This document shows, piece after piece, positions 22,092-34,960 of a stretch of 64,000 nt of DNA. A model generated the notes under the pieces. That model was given only the letters and a program-made list of their open reading frames with translations. It did no database searches and was not told the origin of the DNA. The DNA is from Monosporascus cannonballus (Eukaryota > Ascomycota > Sordariomycetes > Xylariales): positions 66,150 through 130,149 of the forward strand of contig QJNS01000744.1 in NCBI GenBank assembly GCA_004154925.1. Reading direction: 5' to 3'. The translations under genes were made by a program, and so were the position numbers. The stretch's first letter is position 1. Each line of letters begins with the position of its first letter.

Positions 22092-22463
22092 ATGCCGAGC
22101 CTCATCGAGAAACTACAAGCCAAGCTGGAGCTGTTCCGGCTGGAGCAACGGTACACGCGCAACCGCCGCCGGCGCTCGACCTTCATCAGCAACGCCATCT
22201 ACAAGGACGGCGAGTATATCTACCAGACCCCCAACACCACAGGATCCTCCACCAGCTCGACGCCCTGGTCGCCGATCGAGGAGGAGCGGCCCCGGAGCTT
22301 CGACGAGACCTGTCCCCAAGAACCCCCGAAGATCCAGCCGCCGTCGACGGCCGAGCGCAAGAAGATGAGGCGATGGTCTACCATGCCCAGCTTCGGATCG
22401 CTAGAGAGGAACAGCGGCCGCGATTGGCGTCCGAGCGTGGTCGATGTGAGGGAGGTGCGGTAG
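22092..22463 (+). CDS. Small basic conserved hypothetical protein
   Basis: Single exon of 123 aa from ATCATGCC. The N-terminal 35 residues form a charged helix (EKLQAKLELFRLEQRYTRNRRRR), followed by YKDGEYIYQTP, a Ser/Thr/Pro-rich middle and a C-terminal RRWSTMPSFGSLERNSG. Codon use and GC are those of a real gene, unlike the surroundings. It resembles short fungal proteins of unknown function with a similar start (helix plus YxDGEYIY) that I recall without a name. No signal peptide or membrane segment; RRWSTMPS-type sequences could be phosphorylation sites. Function unknown. Confidence 0.7.
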   Translation: MPSLIEKLQAKLELFRLEQRYTRNRRRRSTFISNAIYKDGEYIYQTPNTTGSSTSSTPWSPIEEERPRSFDETCPQEPPKIQPPSTAERKKMRRWSTMPSFGSLERNSGRDWRPSVVDVREVR

Positions 22464-25043
22464 TAGAAGCAACCCACTTCCTGTTTGCTGTTGCTGCGTA
22501 GGTGGCGTTTGTTTGCTACGAGGGGCTTCTATTAAAACCGAACTTGGGATGATGGTTCTTGTACAAAATTTCCTCCTGGTTGGTTGCCTGGTTATGCATA
22601 CGCACGCATGGCTTAGATTCCTTTTTGCCGTTTTGCAGGCGCGCAGCAGGTCATTCTCTGCTGTCCTCCGGGAATGGTTATGACTACGACGGTCATTGAC
22701 GGCCTTATTATTCTCTCGGCTCTTCATGCATGCCACGCATAGACTACGACATGGCGGTTTAAAGGAAAAGAAGGTACTTCGATACGTCCAAAGGGAGAAG
22801 AGAGAGCTACGAAAGACGGTAGTTACGGGGTCCGACGCCCAGTAGATGGGACGTCTTTGCTCTATACATAAATTTGACGAATATTTACGATCTACCGACG
22901 TACGGCCTGGGATCTATCATCCCTTGATGGACTACTGAACCGCGGTTGAGTCGGTTGGCGGTGCTAGTAATCGATGGATTTGAAAGGGGTATCGTTCGTG
23001 TTGCGATTCATTAATGGCTTTGACCAGAGCACGACAAAGCCAAACATCGAGTAACCGCCATTTTGTGGCCAGTATAACCTATTATTGACGAAACCAGTTT
23101 GAACTCTCAATTCGCTTACATCCGTGATCTTTCCCAACCGCTTTCATTGAACTCAGGGGATGGTGCATGCGACGTTGAAGGCCTGTTGGTTCATCTGAAG
23201 AAGAGGTACATCGTGTTCGAAGAATATCAGCCTCTAGCAGATGATGTGAATCGTCCACCCGTTCCTTGTACCTGACATGTCGTGATCCGCATGTTGCCAG
23301 AACACCTTGCCGTTCTTGGGGTATGAGGGGGAAGCCTGCAGTGCGGGGTCGATGAGGGCGTTATGGTGTTGTTGCGGAAGCAGCAAAGATCCCTTACGAT
23401 GGCCTGTATAGTCCGTTACAAACCTCTGAGGTTCCAGCACAGCGTCAAGCCAGTGGTACGCATGTTGGTTTTTTTTTTTTTTAAAAAAAAAAAAAGCCGT
23501 CCTTCTGGGTCGAGGTACTCGGTGCTCATGAGAAGCAGTCAGTGCCGTTACACGGTTACGGAAACGGTTGCGCAACCCGGCAAGCTGACTCGTCACGAGC
23601 GCGATTTAACCACTCAGCGATAGTATCATGCACGGGACTGTAGCTCGGCGGTTGTGGGGCGCGGTATCCGGTCACACCTGTGTCAAGAGGTCGCCTCCCT
23701 CCCGATCCCTAGGGTTCTCTGTCCTCGTCAGGCGATACAATGCGATCGTCTGCGGCGGTACCGCGACGAGGTGGACTGTTGCTACATTGGCCTTCGACGC
23801 AAGGGCAGCGACATTCGGCCACTGACGTAGGAAGTAGGGGACGAACCTACATTCTTACCACGCTCCTGGAATTTACGGTTCTTCCCGACGCTGTCTAAGA
23901 GTGAGAGATGCTGGGCAATTCCAAGGAGCCGTGCCGGTTTGGTAGAGCGACATTACCCAAGTTCTACTGGGGCAGCGTTAAAATTCGCAGTAGTACCCTT
24001 GTGGCACCTAAAACCTCCAAAACGTGCGGTTTTCTCAGGGGTGGCAAGGCGGAAAGGGTGTCTCACGAGGAGGTAGAGGCTCCATAGTCCCATAACGGAA
24101 GCGCCGCCGGTGAGCGCTGTGCAAGACCGCTATTCAAACTGCCCGCTGTATTGAGGAACGCGACCTCAGCAGCTACGCTGAACACAAGATCCAGCGCGTA
24201 GAGCCTGCTGCCCCGTTCGCCAGCCGGATGCTGTGCCCCTGTGCACCAGATGAACGTTGACCGCTGTGGCTTGTCAGACGGTGTGATACCGGCTCGATTG
24301 CGCGGTAGGCTTAACCTAATCCGTGCTACGTCGTCACGGCTCTCCGTCGATTTTGACTTCGATACTTTCCGCCGGATGGAGCATGTCTGTCGGCCCGGCC
24401 AGGGGAACGCTTGGGTGGGTAGCATGTGGAACATTAGCGAGACCGTTAGAAACGGCAATACATGCGAAGAGGCACGGTACCTGGCCATCTTTTGTCAGGT
24501 CCCGGGGTCTGGTTGATATCTGCGGTTCTCGGAATATCTTAATGTTCCGTGCCGTGGCCGGTCGTGTCTGTAGATAGGGGTAACCCAGTAGTGGCAGCTT
24601 GACGCGGCAGAAATTCTGGACACAGAGGCCAGTCGATCACTCCCATCGCTTCGCGAGCCCCCAACTAGTTATATCCGATCCGTTAGTAGGCATCCAGGTC
24701 GTCGAGAGCTTCTAGTCTCATGTCGTATCAGTACCACATCTCTGGGGGGCGAACAGCGCATCAGGTGAGAGGGGCAAACGAGTGTATATCAATGAATGAT
24801 CTATATTATATTATCAGCTCGCGTCGAGAGTGTCGCCAAAGCCCAGCCCTGTTCCCAATCCCGGCGGTATTTACGCTGCTGGCCTATTCCCTCCCATCGA
24901 AGCTAATATCCAAAGGTAACATGACTGTCGAACTTCCTTGGAGCAATGCTTCGTGAACTGGCCATCGCTGTGCCAATTTAAGCACCGTCCCGGGTGCCTT
25001 CCAGGCGCTTGTCTGTAGGTCTTGGTTAGGCCAGAAATACTAA
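22464..25043. other. Gene-poor stretch
   Basis: No gene supported over 2.6 kb. It contains a T14A13 palindrome (listed separately). The many short frames on both strands have no motif. Confidence 0.4.
23469..23495. repeat. T14A13 homopolymer palindrome
   Basis: Fourteen T directly followed by thirteen A with no spacer. Such a tract can form a hairpin or mark a poly-A/poly-T junction of two inverted insertions; no element ends were recognised on either side. Confidence 0.8.
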
Positions 25044-25307
25044 TCATGGAGTCACTTGAGCAGGCATACCCAAAGCGGTGGCGTTTCTCTTGACGACCTC
25101 AGCAAGGTCGACCTTCCTCTCCGCGACGGCGCTGGTGTTTCGAGGAGCCAGGTCCAGAACGGCTGGACATAGGCGGTAAGTATGAGTCTTCTTGGTTCAA
25201 GATGCTAGATAGGACCTACCAAAGGTGTCGACCTTGGGAGCCGGGCTGGCAGCCACCAGGGAGGCGGCCGTAGCAAGAGCGAAAGCGATGGAGGCGAAGT
25301 CCTTCAT
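25044..25307 (-). CDS. Small secreted protein, possible effector or processed peptide
   Basis: Two exons, 25307-25220 and 25162-25044, give 68 aa; the 57-bp intron runs GTAGGT...CCAG. Residues 1-20 (MKDFASIAFALATAASLVAA) are a clear signal peptide, cleaved probably before SPAP. The mature part has no Cys. Dibasic or basic sites (ERK, then VKR just before NATALGMPAQVTP) could be Kex2 cleavage points releasing a 13-residue C-terminal peptide with an N-glycosylation motif. The gene stands alone in a gene-poor region, a common setting for effectors. No family recognised; the coding call rests on signal peptide, splice signals and continuous frame. Confidence 0.6.
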
Positions 25308-28300
25308 CTTGTGCGAGTAAGAGAATGTAGATTTTCGTATTTACTTTTGAGTGATCCTGCAATCAAGAATGTGTAATCTCTACGCCAGGTTAGCTTGAGC
25401 TCGAATGATGGGCAAACGTCCAGCGTATATTGGTCATATCGTACCTCAATATTACGTCCGTGTTGGGCTAGCCAATGAATGTAATGTACGGATATTAGGA
25501 GCAAGATGGTCGACGGAGTTCACCAAGTCGCTCGAATTCCCGGGAGGGCTGACGGACTAAATACCTGTTCCACATACTACTTTGGAAGACCGGCTGTAGG
25601 AAACGAAAATGGATGCATATTAGAGTGTCACATATGACCGCTGTCCAGCGATCTCTCTTCTCTCTCTCAAACCTCCTAGCAACCTGCACGCAGATCGCTG
25701 ATAGAGAGGGACCAGAGGGGAAAGGGTGGTTGGCTCGGTTGCTTAACGTTGGGCTGCGTGCGCGTCGCCGTCTCGATAGGGGTGATCCTTCCCTCCAGAG
25801 TCGAAGGGGGGAAAGATGCGCACCCGTGCGACACCACCTAAACAAGAAGATTCAGTCCGTGAAACCTTGTTCCGACGACAGCCCGACAGCGGTTGTGTTT
25901 CTCACTTTTGCCCTGACGATCCCGATCGGCGGCAGGCTCCTTGGCGACGAGCAAGGTACGGCTTATGATTATTATCTTTTATGGGGTGGTTCTCGTACAC
26001 CAATACCATGGCGGATAACCCAATATTGTGCAAGACTGCCGGGTCGACAGCCGCGATGACCCGCGTTGGGTGAGATTGGTCACCAAAGACGAGGCTAGAT
26101 AGCAAATGATTGGGCAGATTGCCAGTCGGTTGATTATCTTCTATGTAGGATGTAGGCCGACTTGCAGCACAGCACGGTAGCAGCCAGATAGCGCTACAGG
26201 GCTCAGTGCCCCAACTAAGAAAGCAAACGGATATGAGAGGGCATATTCCCTCCGGATCCGTTGCAGTAAGGATGTTCGACTTTGGGTCAACAAAAAATCG
26301 CATGGGGGTAAATGCGACGGTGTGCGTTGGGATTGCTTGGCTTAGCTTACATTTATCTCATCAAACTATTTCTCAGAGATACCGAGGGACTTTGCTGTTT
26401 ACCTCGATGGTTCTGGGTATGGCAATGCGAGCCTCAAGACCGCCTGTGACCCCGGCTGTGACCCGATATGTAATGCCAGTGGGATATGGACAGGTCTAAT
26501 TCGATCCCATCTCAGGCCTCTGCGGCTGTTGTTTCAAGTCCATTGGGTCCCGAGGAATGACGAAGATCACTCTTATTAGTCTTGGGAAACTGGCCCCTGA
26601 CGCCTTGGTGATCGCGGCGACCAAGACACAACCGTCAACAAATGCCGGCGTCCACAACCTTAAATCCTGGCTATAGCCGCATCCCCACTCCGGACAAGCC
26701 TCATTCGACGGCTGACCAAACTAGCCGGAGACCTACAATACGGAGTCGGGCATGACGTAAAATCCAATCACGGTGTACCGAATCCAGACATTCACATGCA
26801 ACGTCGGTTCCATCTGTTAATAACAACCGTATTAGGCTTCACGAAGAACCGAGAACCCACAATTTCCCAGACGTGAACCGCGGCGGATACGGCTTGAGCC
26901 TCAACAGAGTAGCTATATCCAAATTGGACCAACACAGACAGTTGAGCGCACCAGCGCATCCCCGTCCACGGAACCGCCAATTGAAGAAGGTATTGGCGCT
27001 GATGCGCACCAGAGTGGAAGGGCTTACATATCATGTTTCGAGGGCCGGCAGGCCAGCAACAGATAAGTCATGGCGTGGGGCATCCCGCGTTCAACGGATC
27101 TAGGAAGTCTGCCGCCGATCTTTTCTCATGTGGAGTCCGAGTTGCGGGATTCTTGGGGAACAAGAAGAATCCGCGAGCTACGACAGCGTAGATTCCTCTT
27201 ACCGCCGTGGAAAATCATTGTCTCTTCATGAAACAACTGCAGGCGGTCCCTCCTGTGGATATGACCGAAGGAGGATTGATTCCAATCGTTGCAAGAGCTC
27301 TCAGCGAGCGGGTTCACTAGGGTATGGGCAACCGTAGGATTTCCGAAAAAAACAGGTTGATCATTCGTTCCGGATTGCACATAGATCACCAGCCACGTAT
27401 CCAGTTCGAAAATTCAAGCGGGCAGTTTAAATATAACTCGACTGCGCTCGATGACCTGGTGGGTTTCGGTTCATCCAATAACAGTAGTCACGTCGCTGCT
27501 CTGATCGTCCAAGTGCTGGCATCTGACGCGCAATCCGTCGCGCGAGTTGACTGGGTAAGGGGTGGTTGGCCTGAATAAGCTTTCAGGGCCCACGAAACCT
27601 AAGATCCTCAGATCCCCAGCCCCTTCAGCTGCATCACCTGGGTCCTCTTTGAAGCACATCTTCACCGTCTCTGTGTTTTTGAAAATAAGCTACCGGCATC
27701 CCTTTCTTGTTTGGTTTCGCCATTGATTTCTTGAAACGGATATCTGTTTCTCAATTTTCGCTCGATAAGGACGCCATTGTCCCCTCCGTGAATCTACATT
27801 TCGTGCAAGAGGTTGGCAGACGGCCAGTGACCCCTTTTCGTGCCTGGGGCACGTCTGTGGCGCATGCTTATTGCATGCGCCTTTCAACTCCGCAGGACTC
27901 TCGGGGCATTTGATGTGCCGACTATGCCCAAAGATCAGGGGCAGCCACCTTCCTTCCCACCCCGCACGGCTTTTTCTGCGGTCCTTTTCGACAGCTCGTG
28001 GCACCTCTTCGTTACCTATCTCTCCCGTGGTTACGATGTGGCGTCGAGCTACGGTGCAGGCTGCATATACTATGGACGATGTGAGCCGCAGAGACGGGCA
28101 GCGCAATCTCCTTCATTCAATCTCATAGGTGACCTTCCTGCAGCCCACGCCCCGCTTCCTGAAGCATCCCGAAGGAGGTGTCGTTTATATTGACTCGCAC
28201 CCTCTGGTGCACCCCTATTGTATCTGCTGATGGTAATCTCAAACTGGCAAAAGGCATTAGCATATCTCCCTGGGTGCTGTTTCCAAGGCACTGGAATCCT

Positions 28301-31085
28301 ATGCAGAAGTCACTCTCCGCGTAATCCCATGTTCGGGTCCAGGGTCGCGCAGCTCAAATTTCATTGGAAGATTCCCAGCCCGTGGTAGTACTCCCAAATT
28401 TGTCATCATGCAGGATCTTGCGATGAGTGAAGGGGGCCATCATCTATGGCGTGCTTATTGGCGTCTCAGCGTCGATTCAAATGTGCTCGAAGCTATAAAG
28501 CTTCCTTTTCCCTGGCATACTACGGCCGCTCGTGCAAGTCATGGGAGCGCAACCAGACCGAGGAAGAGCGTGATTATTTGCCAAAAGAGTAACATTGCTC
28601 ATTCCCGTCTTTGCAGCGTAGCATAGTCGAAGAGCAGGCCTTGGCAGGCTACTTCGCCAAACAGATGGGCATAACCTCAGCCGCGCGTCCGAGATTACGA
28701 GCGAGAGTCTCGTCTAAGGATATCTCAGGCCGGAGCTCCGGTACTGTGGTCAGCTTGACGGGAGAGATTCAAGCCATCCGCAATTGTAGGGGATGCGAGG
28801 GCGGGTAATGTCTCGCGATGCTACCTAGGGGTAATATTGCCCCTGGTGATTTGGTATATACATAATTCTCGCGTGCTCATCAGCAGCACTCCAGCCCCTG
28901 GCAGAAGTCAAGCTCGGATGACACCCAGGCGGCGATCACTGCATGTAACACTACTCGAGGGGCGACCAATCGTGATTTCGCTCGAGTTGTTATTCATGCG
29001 ATTCTAAGATTGTGAATCTTCCCTTCATTTTCTGCATATTCACACCGCTGTTTGCACCTTCAGAGCTATCAGTTCCGGTTCCTTGCCGAGCTACTTCCCC
29101 CCACGCGGCTGGCATTGGAAGCAAAATCGCGAGACGTCGTGGTCTTCGAATGCCCAATACACACCGGCTCGCTCCCATAGTGTCTGGGTGATGATCGTCG
29201 AGAGAACCGAACGCTGACGCTGACACAACGGTAGACATCCAGATTTTGATGAGGCAGCAGGTGGCATGCAGCAGCAGGGGGCCGCTGTTAAAATTGTTGC
29301 ATGACGCCACCACTGCCTGCCAACTGGCGCATAATCCTGCAATCGCCAGAAAGGGGGCAATGCCAGGTAAGCAAATCTGGGCCACTGCTACACGAACGAA
29401 AGGGGTAAACCTTCCCGCTTGCTCGTAGTGTGCGTCTCCTCCGAGATCGTAAGCAAAGTCCGATCAAGCATTCGCCCCGCCTTTTGGGTGCTGGGCATCG
29501 GATCCGAGGCTTCCCGCAGATCCGCAGGAACTGGGCGGTGGATTACTAGGCAACGGACGCCGTCGATTACGCAGCTGCGGCACTAAGACGGTGCTCCTTC
29601 CACTCCTGCGATCCAACACGAACGTCTGCCCGATCGTGGCGGGTCTCTTGGGTTGGATGAAGCTCGATGGCGATTATCGCAGAGAACTAACTACTGGAGC
29701 GGAAGCTCCGGCAACCTAAGTCCCTACGCCTTATGCCGTAATCGAATTTCCTACTTCAAGAGAATAGCCCTGCCTTTTCTCGGCTCCCTTTTACTGCTAA
29801 CTACATAGATCCAACGCGGTGCTTGAATCTTACCTTCTGTCCATATGTAAGTGTCGGCAGTGACCTTGTCCATTGCTCTATCTGTGGAGGTGTTCTTTCA
29901 CCATTCTTACGCCTTACTCGTAGCAACACCACATGGCAATGCGGCATGTGAAGAGGTCATTACACCAGATCCTGATGCCTCCCCCCCAAGCTCTTAGGCC
30001 CCCGCTAAAGAGCGGTGTACCTGTCTTTATTGCCGGTGATCTTTTTGAGCATCTCGCCGTTTGATGCCATGAGCCGCGTTTCAGGCACGCAGAACGCTGT
30101 TAGCCTCTTAACAAACGCATGCCAGCATATTAGTCTCGTATCGCAGGTGGGATTGCCTCAACCATTTCCCAAGTAAACAGCATTCTAGGTAGTCCTTATC
30201 ATCCGCTAGCAAGTCCTCCAACTGTCTTAAACACAATCTCTTTCGCCAGTAATAGGGGCGGGAGCATGAGGCACGTGCGGCTTGTCGGGTGCCAGGAACT
30301 CTTCTGTTCTTAGGTCTCGAAACCTCAATCATCATACTTTCAGTCACTAATTCTACGTACGACGCGCTGGGTTCAGAGCGGCGGGAGGAGCCTTTTCGTT
30401 CTTGCGCACAACCTGGTCCAGCATAGAGGTCGAGGCTAGCCGGATTGTTCTTTTATTCCGACCTCCTTGCCAGGATAGGAAACCGAGGATACTGTACCCG
30501 TTACTTCATATCCAATTTAATGCAAACCTTATTCGCTTACATCTTCAACCACGGTTGCAGTATACAGTCCGTTCTTAAACGCTAGCTAGCTCTGAGCACC
30601 CTTAGCACTAAGCAATGTTATACCGTTTATACCACTGGCGACGGACATACAGGGACAAGACACGTTCGAGCCACTACCTGTTTAGCGTAGTATGTTACCA
30701 TAATAGTGACGTTCAAACTCTCCTGAAGCAGATCTTGATGATGGCAGGAACAGTTTTCCCCGTCGTCGTTATCTGTTTTGAATCCAATTCAGTGACGACT
30801 CCTCCTACCTACGTAGGGGGCGGGTATCCCTAGATGCTCGCGTATAATTGTATGACGTCTTATACGAATTCAGATGAACCATGACCCCTCCCATAACCAA
30901 TTACACTGGCCAGGCTAACTTCAACGCTATAGCCTATACGGCCGATGGGCCTCGTGATCACCCCATCCTCAAGCAGGTGAATCCAGCCACACGTCCAAGC
31001 TCGGCGCCGCGGCTAGGGTAATCTTCCTGACAGCCCTCCCAAGTCCTGCCCGGCAAGGTCTCCGCGACATGACCGAAGGCGACTA
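25308..31085. other. Long gene-poor stretch
   Basis: 5.8 kb without a supported gene. Frames are short and contradictory on both strands, with no family motif, intron model or repeat that I could confirm. It may be decayed sequence of old elements too diverged to recognise. Confidence 0.4.
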
Positions 31086-33347
31086 TCATGTCGCATGAGG
31101 CCTTCCGTCATTCGATTCGGCTTTGTCTCCGCGGATGTCCGCAGGGACCGCGACATCATTCCCGTCGTCGGAGTTAAACAACGTCTCTTGCGCTGCACAC
31201 ATAGAGTTAGCCAACCACACACAGATACACCAAAGCAAAATGCCCTAGGAAAAAAGGTCCAATTCCACCACATTGTTTATCAACTTACCGCTCCAGAGCT
31301 CCGAGTAGAGCCCGCCGTGGTCGATGAGCTCCTGGTGGGTGCCCTGTTCGGCGACGCGGCCCTCACGGAGCACGATGATGAGGTCCGAGTCGTAGATGGT
31401 GCGCAGGCGGTGGGCGATGAAGACGCTAGTGCGCGCTTTCTCGCGCAGGATGCTGTTGATGTTGAGCATGAGGGCCTGCTCGGTGTGCGTGTCGAGCGCG
31501 CTCGTCGCCTCGTCGAAGAACAGTAGCGGCGGGTCCTTGAGCAGCAGCCGCGACACCGCGAGCCGCTGCTTTTCCCCGCCGCTGATCATCATGCCCCGCT
31601 CGCCGACCTTGGTCTCGTACCCGTGGGGCCAGCTCGCGATGGTGTCGTGGATACGCGCGCGCTTCGTCGCCGCGACGATCACCGAGTCGTCGGCCGCCAT
31701 GTTGCCGTACCGGATGTTGTGCTTGACCGTGTCGTTGAAAAGCGGCGTGTCCTGTGGGACGACGCCGATCGACTGGCGCAGCGAGTCCAGCGTCACACTA
31801 CGGATGTCCTGGTCGTCGATAAGAATGCGACCGTTCTCGACGTCGTAATACCGGAATAGGAGTCTCAGAATTGTGGACTTGCCACATCCACTCGGACCAA
31901 CGATGGCAACTTTCTTACCTGCCGGAATGGTGAGGCTCAGGTTGCGAAGGATAGGTCTCTCGCGGTTATAGCCGAATGACACGTTCTCGAACTTGATCTC
32001 GCCGCCTTTTGCCAGGTGAAGCGCCTTTGCATTGGGAGCGTCCTTGATGGAGACGTTTACCTTTTGCAAGTTGAAGAGCGTCTCCATATCCAGGAGAGAC
32101 TGCCTTAACTCTCGGTAGACCGACCCAAGAAAGTTGAGTGGCACCGACAGTTGAAAGACCAGCTGGTTGACCATGACTAGGTCGCCAACTGTCAATGAAC
32201 CAGTCGCAACGCCATTAGCGGCGAGGTACATCATTGCCGTTAGCGCACTGGAGAAAATGATGTTCTGGCCGCTGTTTAAGAATGCCAGGGAGGTGGCCAC
32301 CTTGATGGAGCTCTTCTCGTAATCTTGCAATGCCTTATCGTATCGTGACACTTCGAACTTCTCGTTATTGAAGTACTTGACGGCCTCGTAGTTGATCAGG
32401 GAATCGACCGCTACCGTCGAGGCCCTGTTGTCTGCGGCATTGGCCTGCCGGCGGAATTGGGTTCTCCATGCCGTCGTCCAGATGGTGAATGCGGTGTAAG
32501 CAGTCATCGTCACCGCGGTGATAGCAGCAAATTTAGCGCCGTATTGCCATGTCAGGATGCCGCATACCATGCCAATCTCTAGAGCCGTAGGCAGAATGTG
32601 AAAGACCATGCTGGTAAGCAAGAAGCTGATACCCTTGGTACCCCGGTCGATGGCCCTCGTGAGGCCACCGGTCTGCTTGGAGAGATGGAAGTTGAGGTCC
32701 AACCGCAGAAGATGATCAAACACATTGCAGGCAACTCTCCGTATCGCCTTCTGCGCCACCGAGGCGAACACAGCATTGCGCAATTCTTGGAAGACAGTCG
32801 CCCCTATCCTGGTCGCACCGTATGCCAGAATCATGCTCCCACAAACCATGGCGGCGGTACCGCCGGTCGCGCCCACGTCAATATTCATGGCATCCACGAT
32901 GCTCTTGAAGTAGAAGGGCACTTGGACATTCAACACCTTTGCACCGACCAGTAGCGCGACGGCAATCGACACGCGCACTTTAGCGTCCAGGCTGTCCGTA
33001 GGCCACAGATATCGCGACATCTCCTTCATTATTGCCCAATCCGCTTTCCGTTGCTCCCGTGCGCTCTTGTCCACCGGGGCAAGCGGGTCTTTCTTGATAC
33101 CCGGCCCCGGCTTCTTGGACGCATATGACCCAAATGACGCCTTATTCAACCCGTCTTTTCCAGCCGGTCCGCCAGGCAAGACGGGCTGCGTTCTCCGAAG
33201 GAGGCATTGCGATGTCGCGAAGACTCGAATTCCTCTCCGGGATGGACAGGATAGCCAAGGGCCCAGACGGAACTGGTTCAAGCCGAGACATGTCGGGTAG
33301 GCGGCGGTGCCAGTGATAGAGACCCGGTTGATGCTTTTCGATATCAT
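31086..33347 (-). CDS. ATM1: Mitochondrial ABC transporter, Atm1 type
   Basis: Exons 33347-31289 and 31192-31086 give 721 aa. The start at 33347 ([11 protein letters not shown]) was chosen because what follows is a basic mitochondrial presequence and the family's length is about 690-740 aa; an in-frame ATG at 33557 adds an unlikely 70-residue leader. The six-helix membrane domain covers about 140-430. The nucleotide-binding domain has Walker [11 protein letters not shown]-loop VVPQD, signature ISGGEKQRL, Walker [13 protein letters not shown] and the H-loop Ile-Ala-His. The 94-96 bp last intron (GTAAGT) replaces the short tail LINNVVE by [16 protein letters not shown], matching the family's end. 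The homodimer sits in the inner mitochondrial membrane and exports glutathione-linked sulfur precursors for cytosolic Fe-S assembly. Gene intact. Confidence 0.92.
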
Positions 33348-34651
33348 GGCTGTGATGCCTCCTCGGCGGGTCTCATCGTGGGCTTGGAGAGTCGGATCGC
33401 GAATTGAAAGTTGTTGGAGGTTACGGGTGGTTTGAAGATGCCCGCGACTATGTATAGGCGCGTCTCGGGATTGCGCAATGTTGGCCCCCTCCAAAAAAAA
33501 AAAAAAAGGCACCGTGATGACCCCGATAAGATTCTTTTGAGGCTTTGAAGAGCACAAATACCGCGACGCTAATCCTTCAGTGGATGGAGGGGTTCGACGT
33601 CACCAAATTGTGTCAGAGCTCCCCGTTGTTCGCCTTACATTAGCCTGCATTAGCGTCAGTGATAGCGTCCCATTAGGGGATTTTACTTACAACCAACATC
33701 GCCGAAGGCACTACAATACGTACCCGGATGGTCTACAATGTACCTATGTATATCAGACGTACGAGGTATCATTGTTTGCGTTTCTTATAATTCTGTAGTT
33801 GCCAGCTTTGTTGGAAAGCGACTAAAATGTGTACTATATATTAACTGTGATTCTCCCCGTGTAGCTCCTACGTGAATTACAATAATGGTGCGCTGCGAGG
33901 TATGATTTAAAAGTCTGCCAAGCCACGGTACCACGACAGGAAGCATTTACCCCTCCCCCTTTTTACGAGGGTTTAACAGCGTACCTGCGAAGTATGCCCC
34001 GCCAATACCATTTTAAAGGATGCATCTCCGTGGTGATAGTCTTCATCATATACATAAGCGTATGATGCGTCGTTGGCCATTGCTAGGGCCGCGAGGAACC
34101 ATCTTCGACTCAGTGTTTAGCGCGACCCGGTGCTGGCATCGGCCTCTTTCGATATTTTCCGAGGAGCTGCACCTCATACCATCCTGAGCGGCAGTATTTA
34201 GGTGAGGCACCAAAACCACGCGGCCCAGCCATCGATGCACATGGCCAGCCGTATGACAAGCTGCCTACCAGGCCCGAGGAAACTACTTCCAACCTCAATA
34301 GGGTCTTGACGTTTGTTTCCCTCAGGGTCTAGTCTAAGTGTCGCACTCGTTACCCCAATGCCAAGTTGCTCTACGGATGATTTGCTGCCAGAAAAAGAAC
34401 AACCGGGTCCGTAGTTAAGCTCTCGGATTACAATTATCTGATGGTTGTATAGCCCAGTGATGATACCTTCCTTGTGACCATTCAGAGCAACCGCTTCATC
34501 AACCCTGTCTCAGCCTACCAAGCCACATATCAACTTGCGGCGAGCCCTTGAAGCCGGATAACAGGCAGCAACAAACCTGTTTTCAACTCACTTAGTAGTT
34601 CAGGCACATCTATAAACGCGCTCCAAGGGTCCATCCGGACCGATCGAATGG
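33348..34651. other. Upstream region of ATM1 and gene-free sequence
   Basis: An A-run of 15 lies in the ATM1 leader or promoter at about 33493-33507. No gene seen in the rest. Confidence 0.4.
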
Positions 34652-34960
34652 ATGGAACAAACTATATCGACGCTTAATCCATTAATTTCCTTTATATTCA
34701 ATGAGCTGCCATGGACTGAAGGATCACGAACCTGGTCCAAGCACATGGAGAAGATATCACGGCTATTCAAGATCAAAGGAGCAGGCTGCGATGTCGGAAT
34801 CTTCAGAGCCGGGCGACTCGGTTTCGATAACCCGCGCCATATGTTCGTGTGCTACGACTGGGTCAACGTCTACGCAGAGAGGAGGGGTAGTGAATGTTTA
34901 ACTAAGGCTGCCCTGGCTGGTTTTGAGGAGATTAGGGGGGCCATCAGCGCGAACAGCTAG
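34652..34960 (+). CDS. Hypothetical ORF, 102 aa
   Basis: Uninterrupted frame from an ATG, with a mixed composition that looks coding (ELPWTEGSRTWSKHMEKISR, then GFDNPRHMFVCYDWVN). No signal peptide, membrane helix or known motif was seen and the frame is short enough to be chance. It could also be an exon of a larger or decayed gene. Confidence 0.25.
   Translation: MEQTISTLNPLISFIFNELPWTEGSRTWSKHMEKISRLFKIKGAGCDVGIFRAGRLGFDNPRHMFVCYDWVNVYAERRGSECLTKAALAGFEEIRGAISANS

Noticed and set aside
23540..23640. Minus-strand GCTGAGTGGTTAAATCGCG resembling the D arm of a Leu/Ser tRNA
   Set aside because: The T arm lacks the GGTTCRA consensus and the acceptor stem does not form; at most a relic.
33347..33557. 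Upstream in-frame ATG adding 70 residues to the Atm1 protein
   Set aside because: The leader includes a poly-Lys/Phe-type stretch from an A-run and lies before a normal mitochondrial presequence; family length favours the later start.
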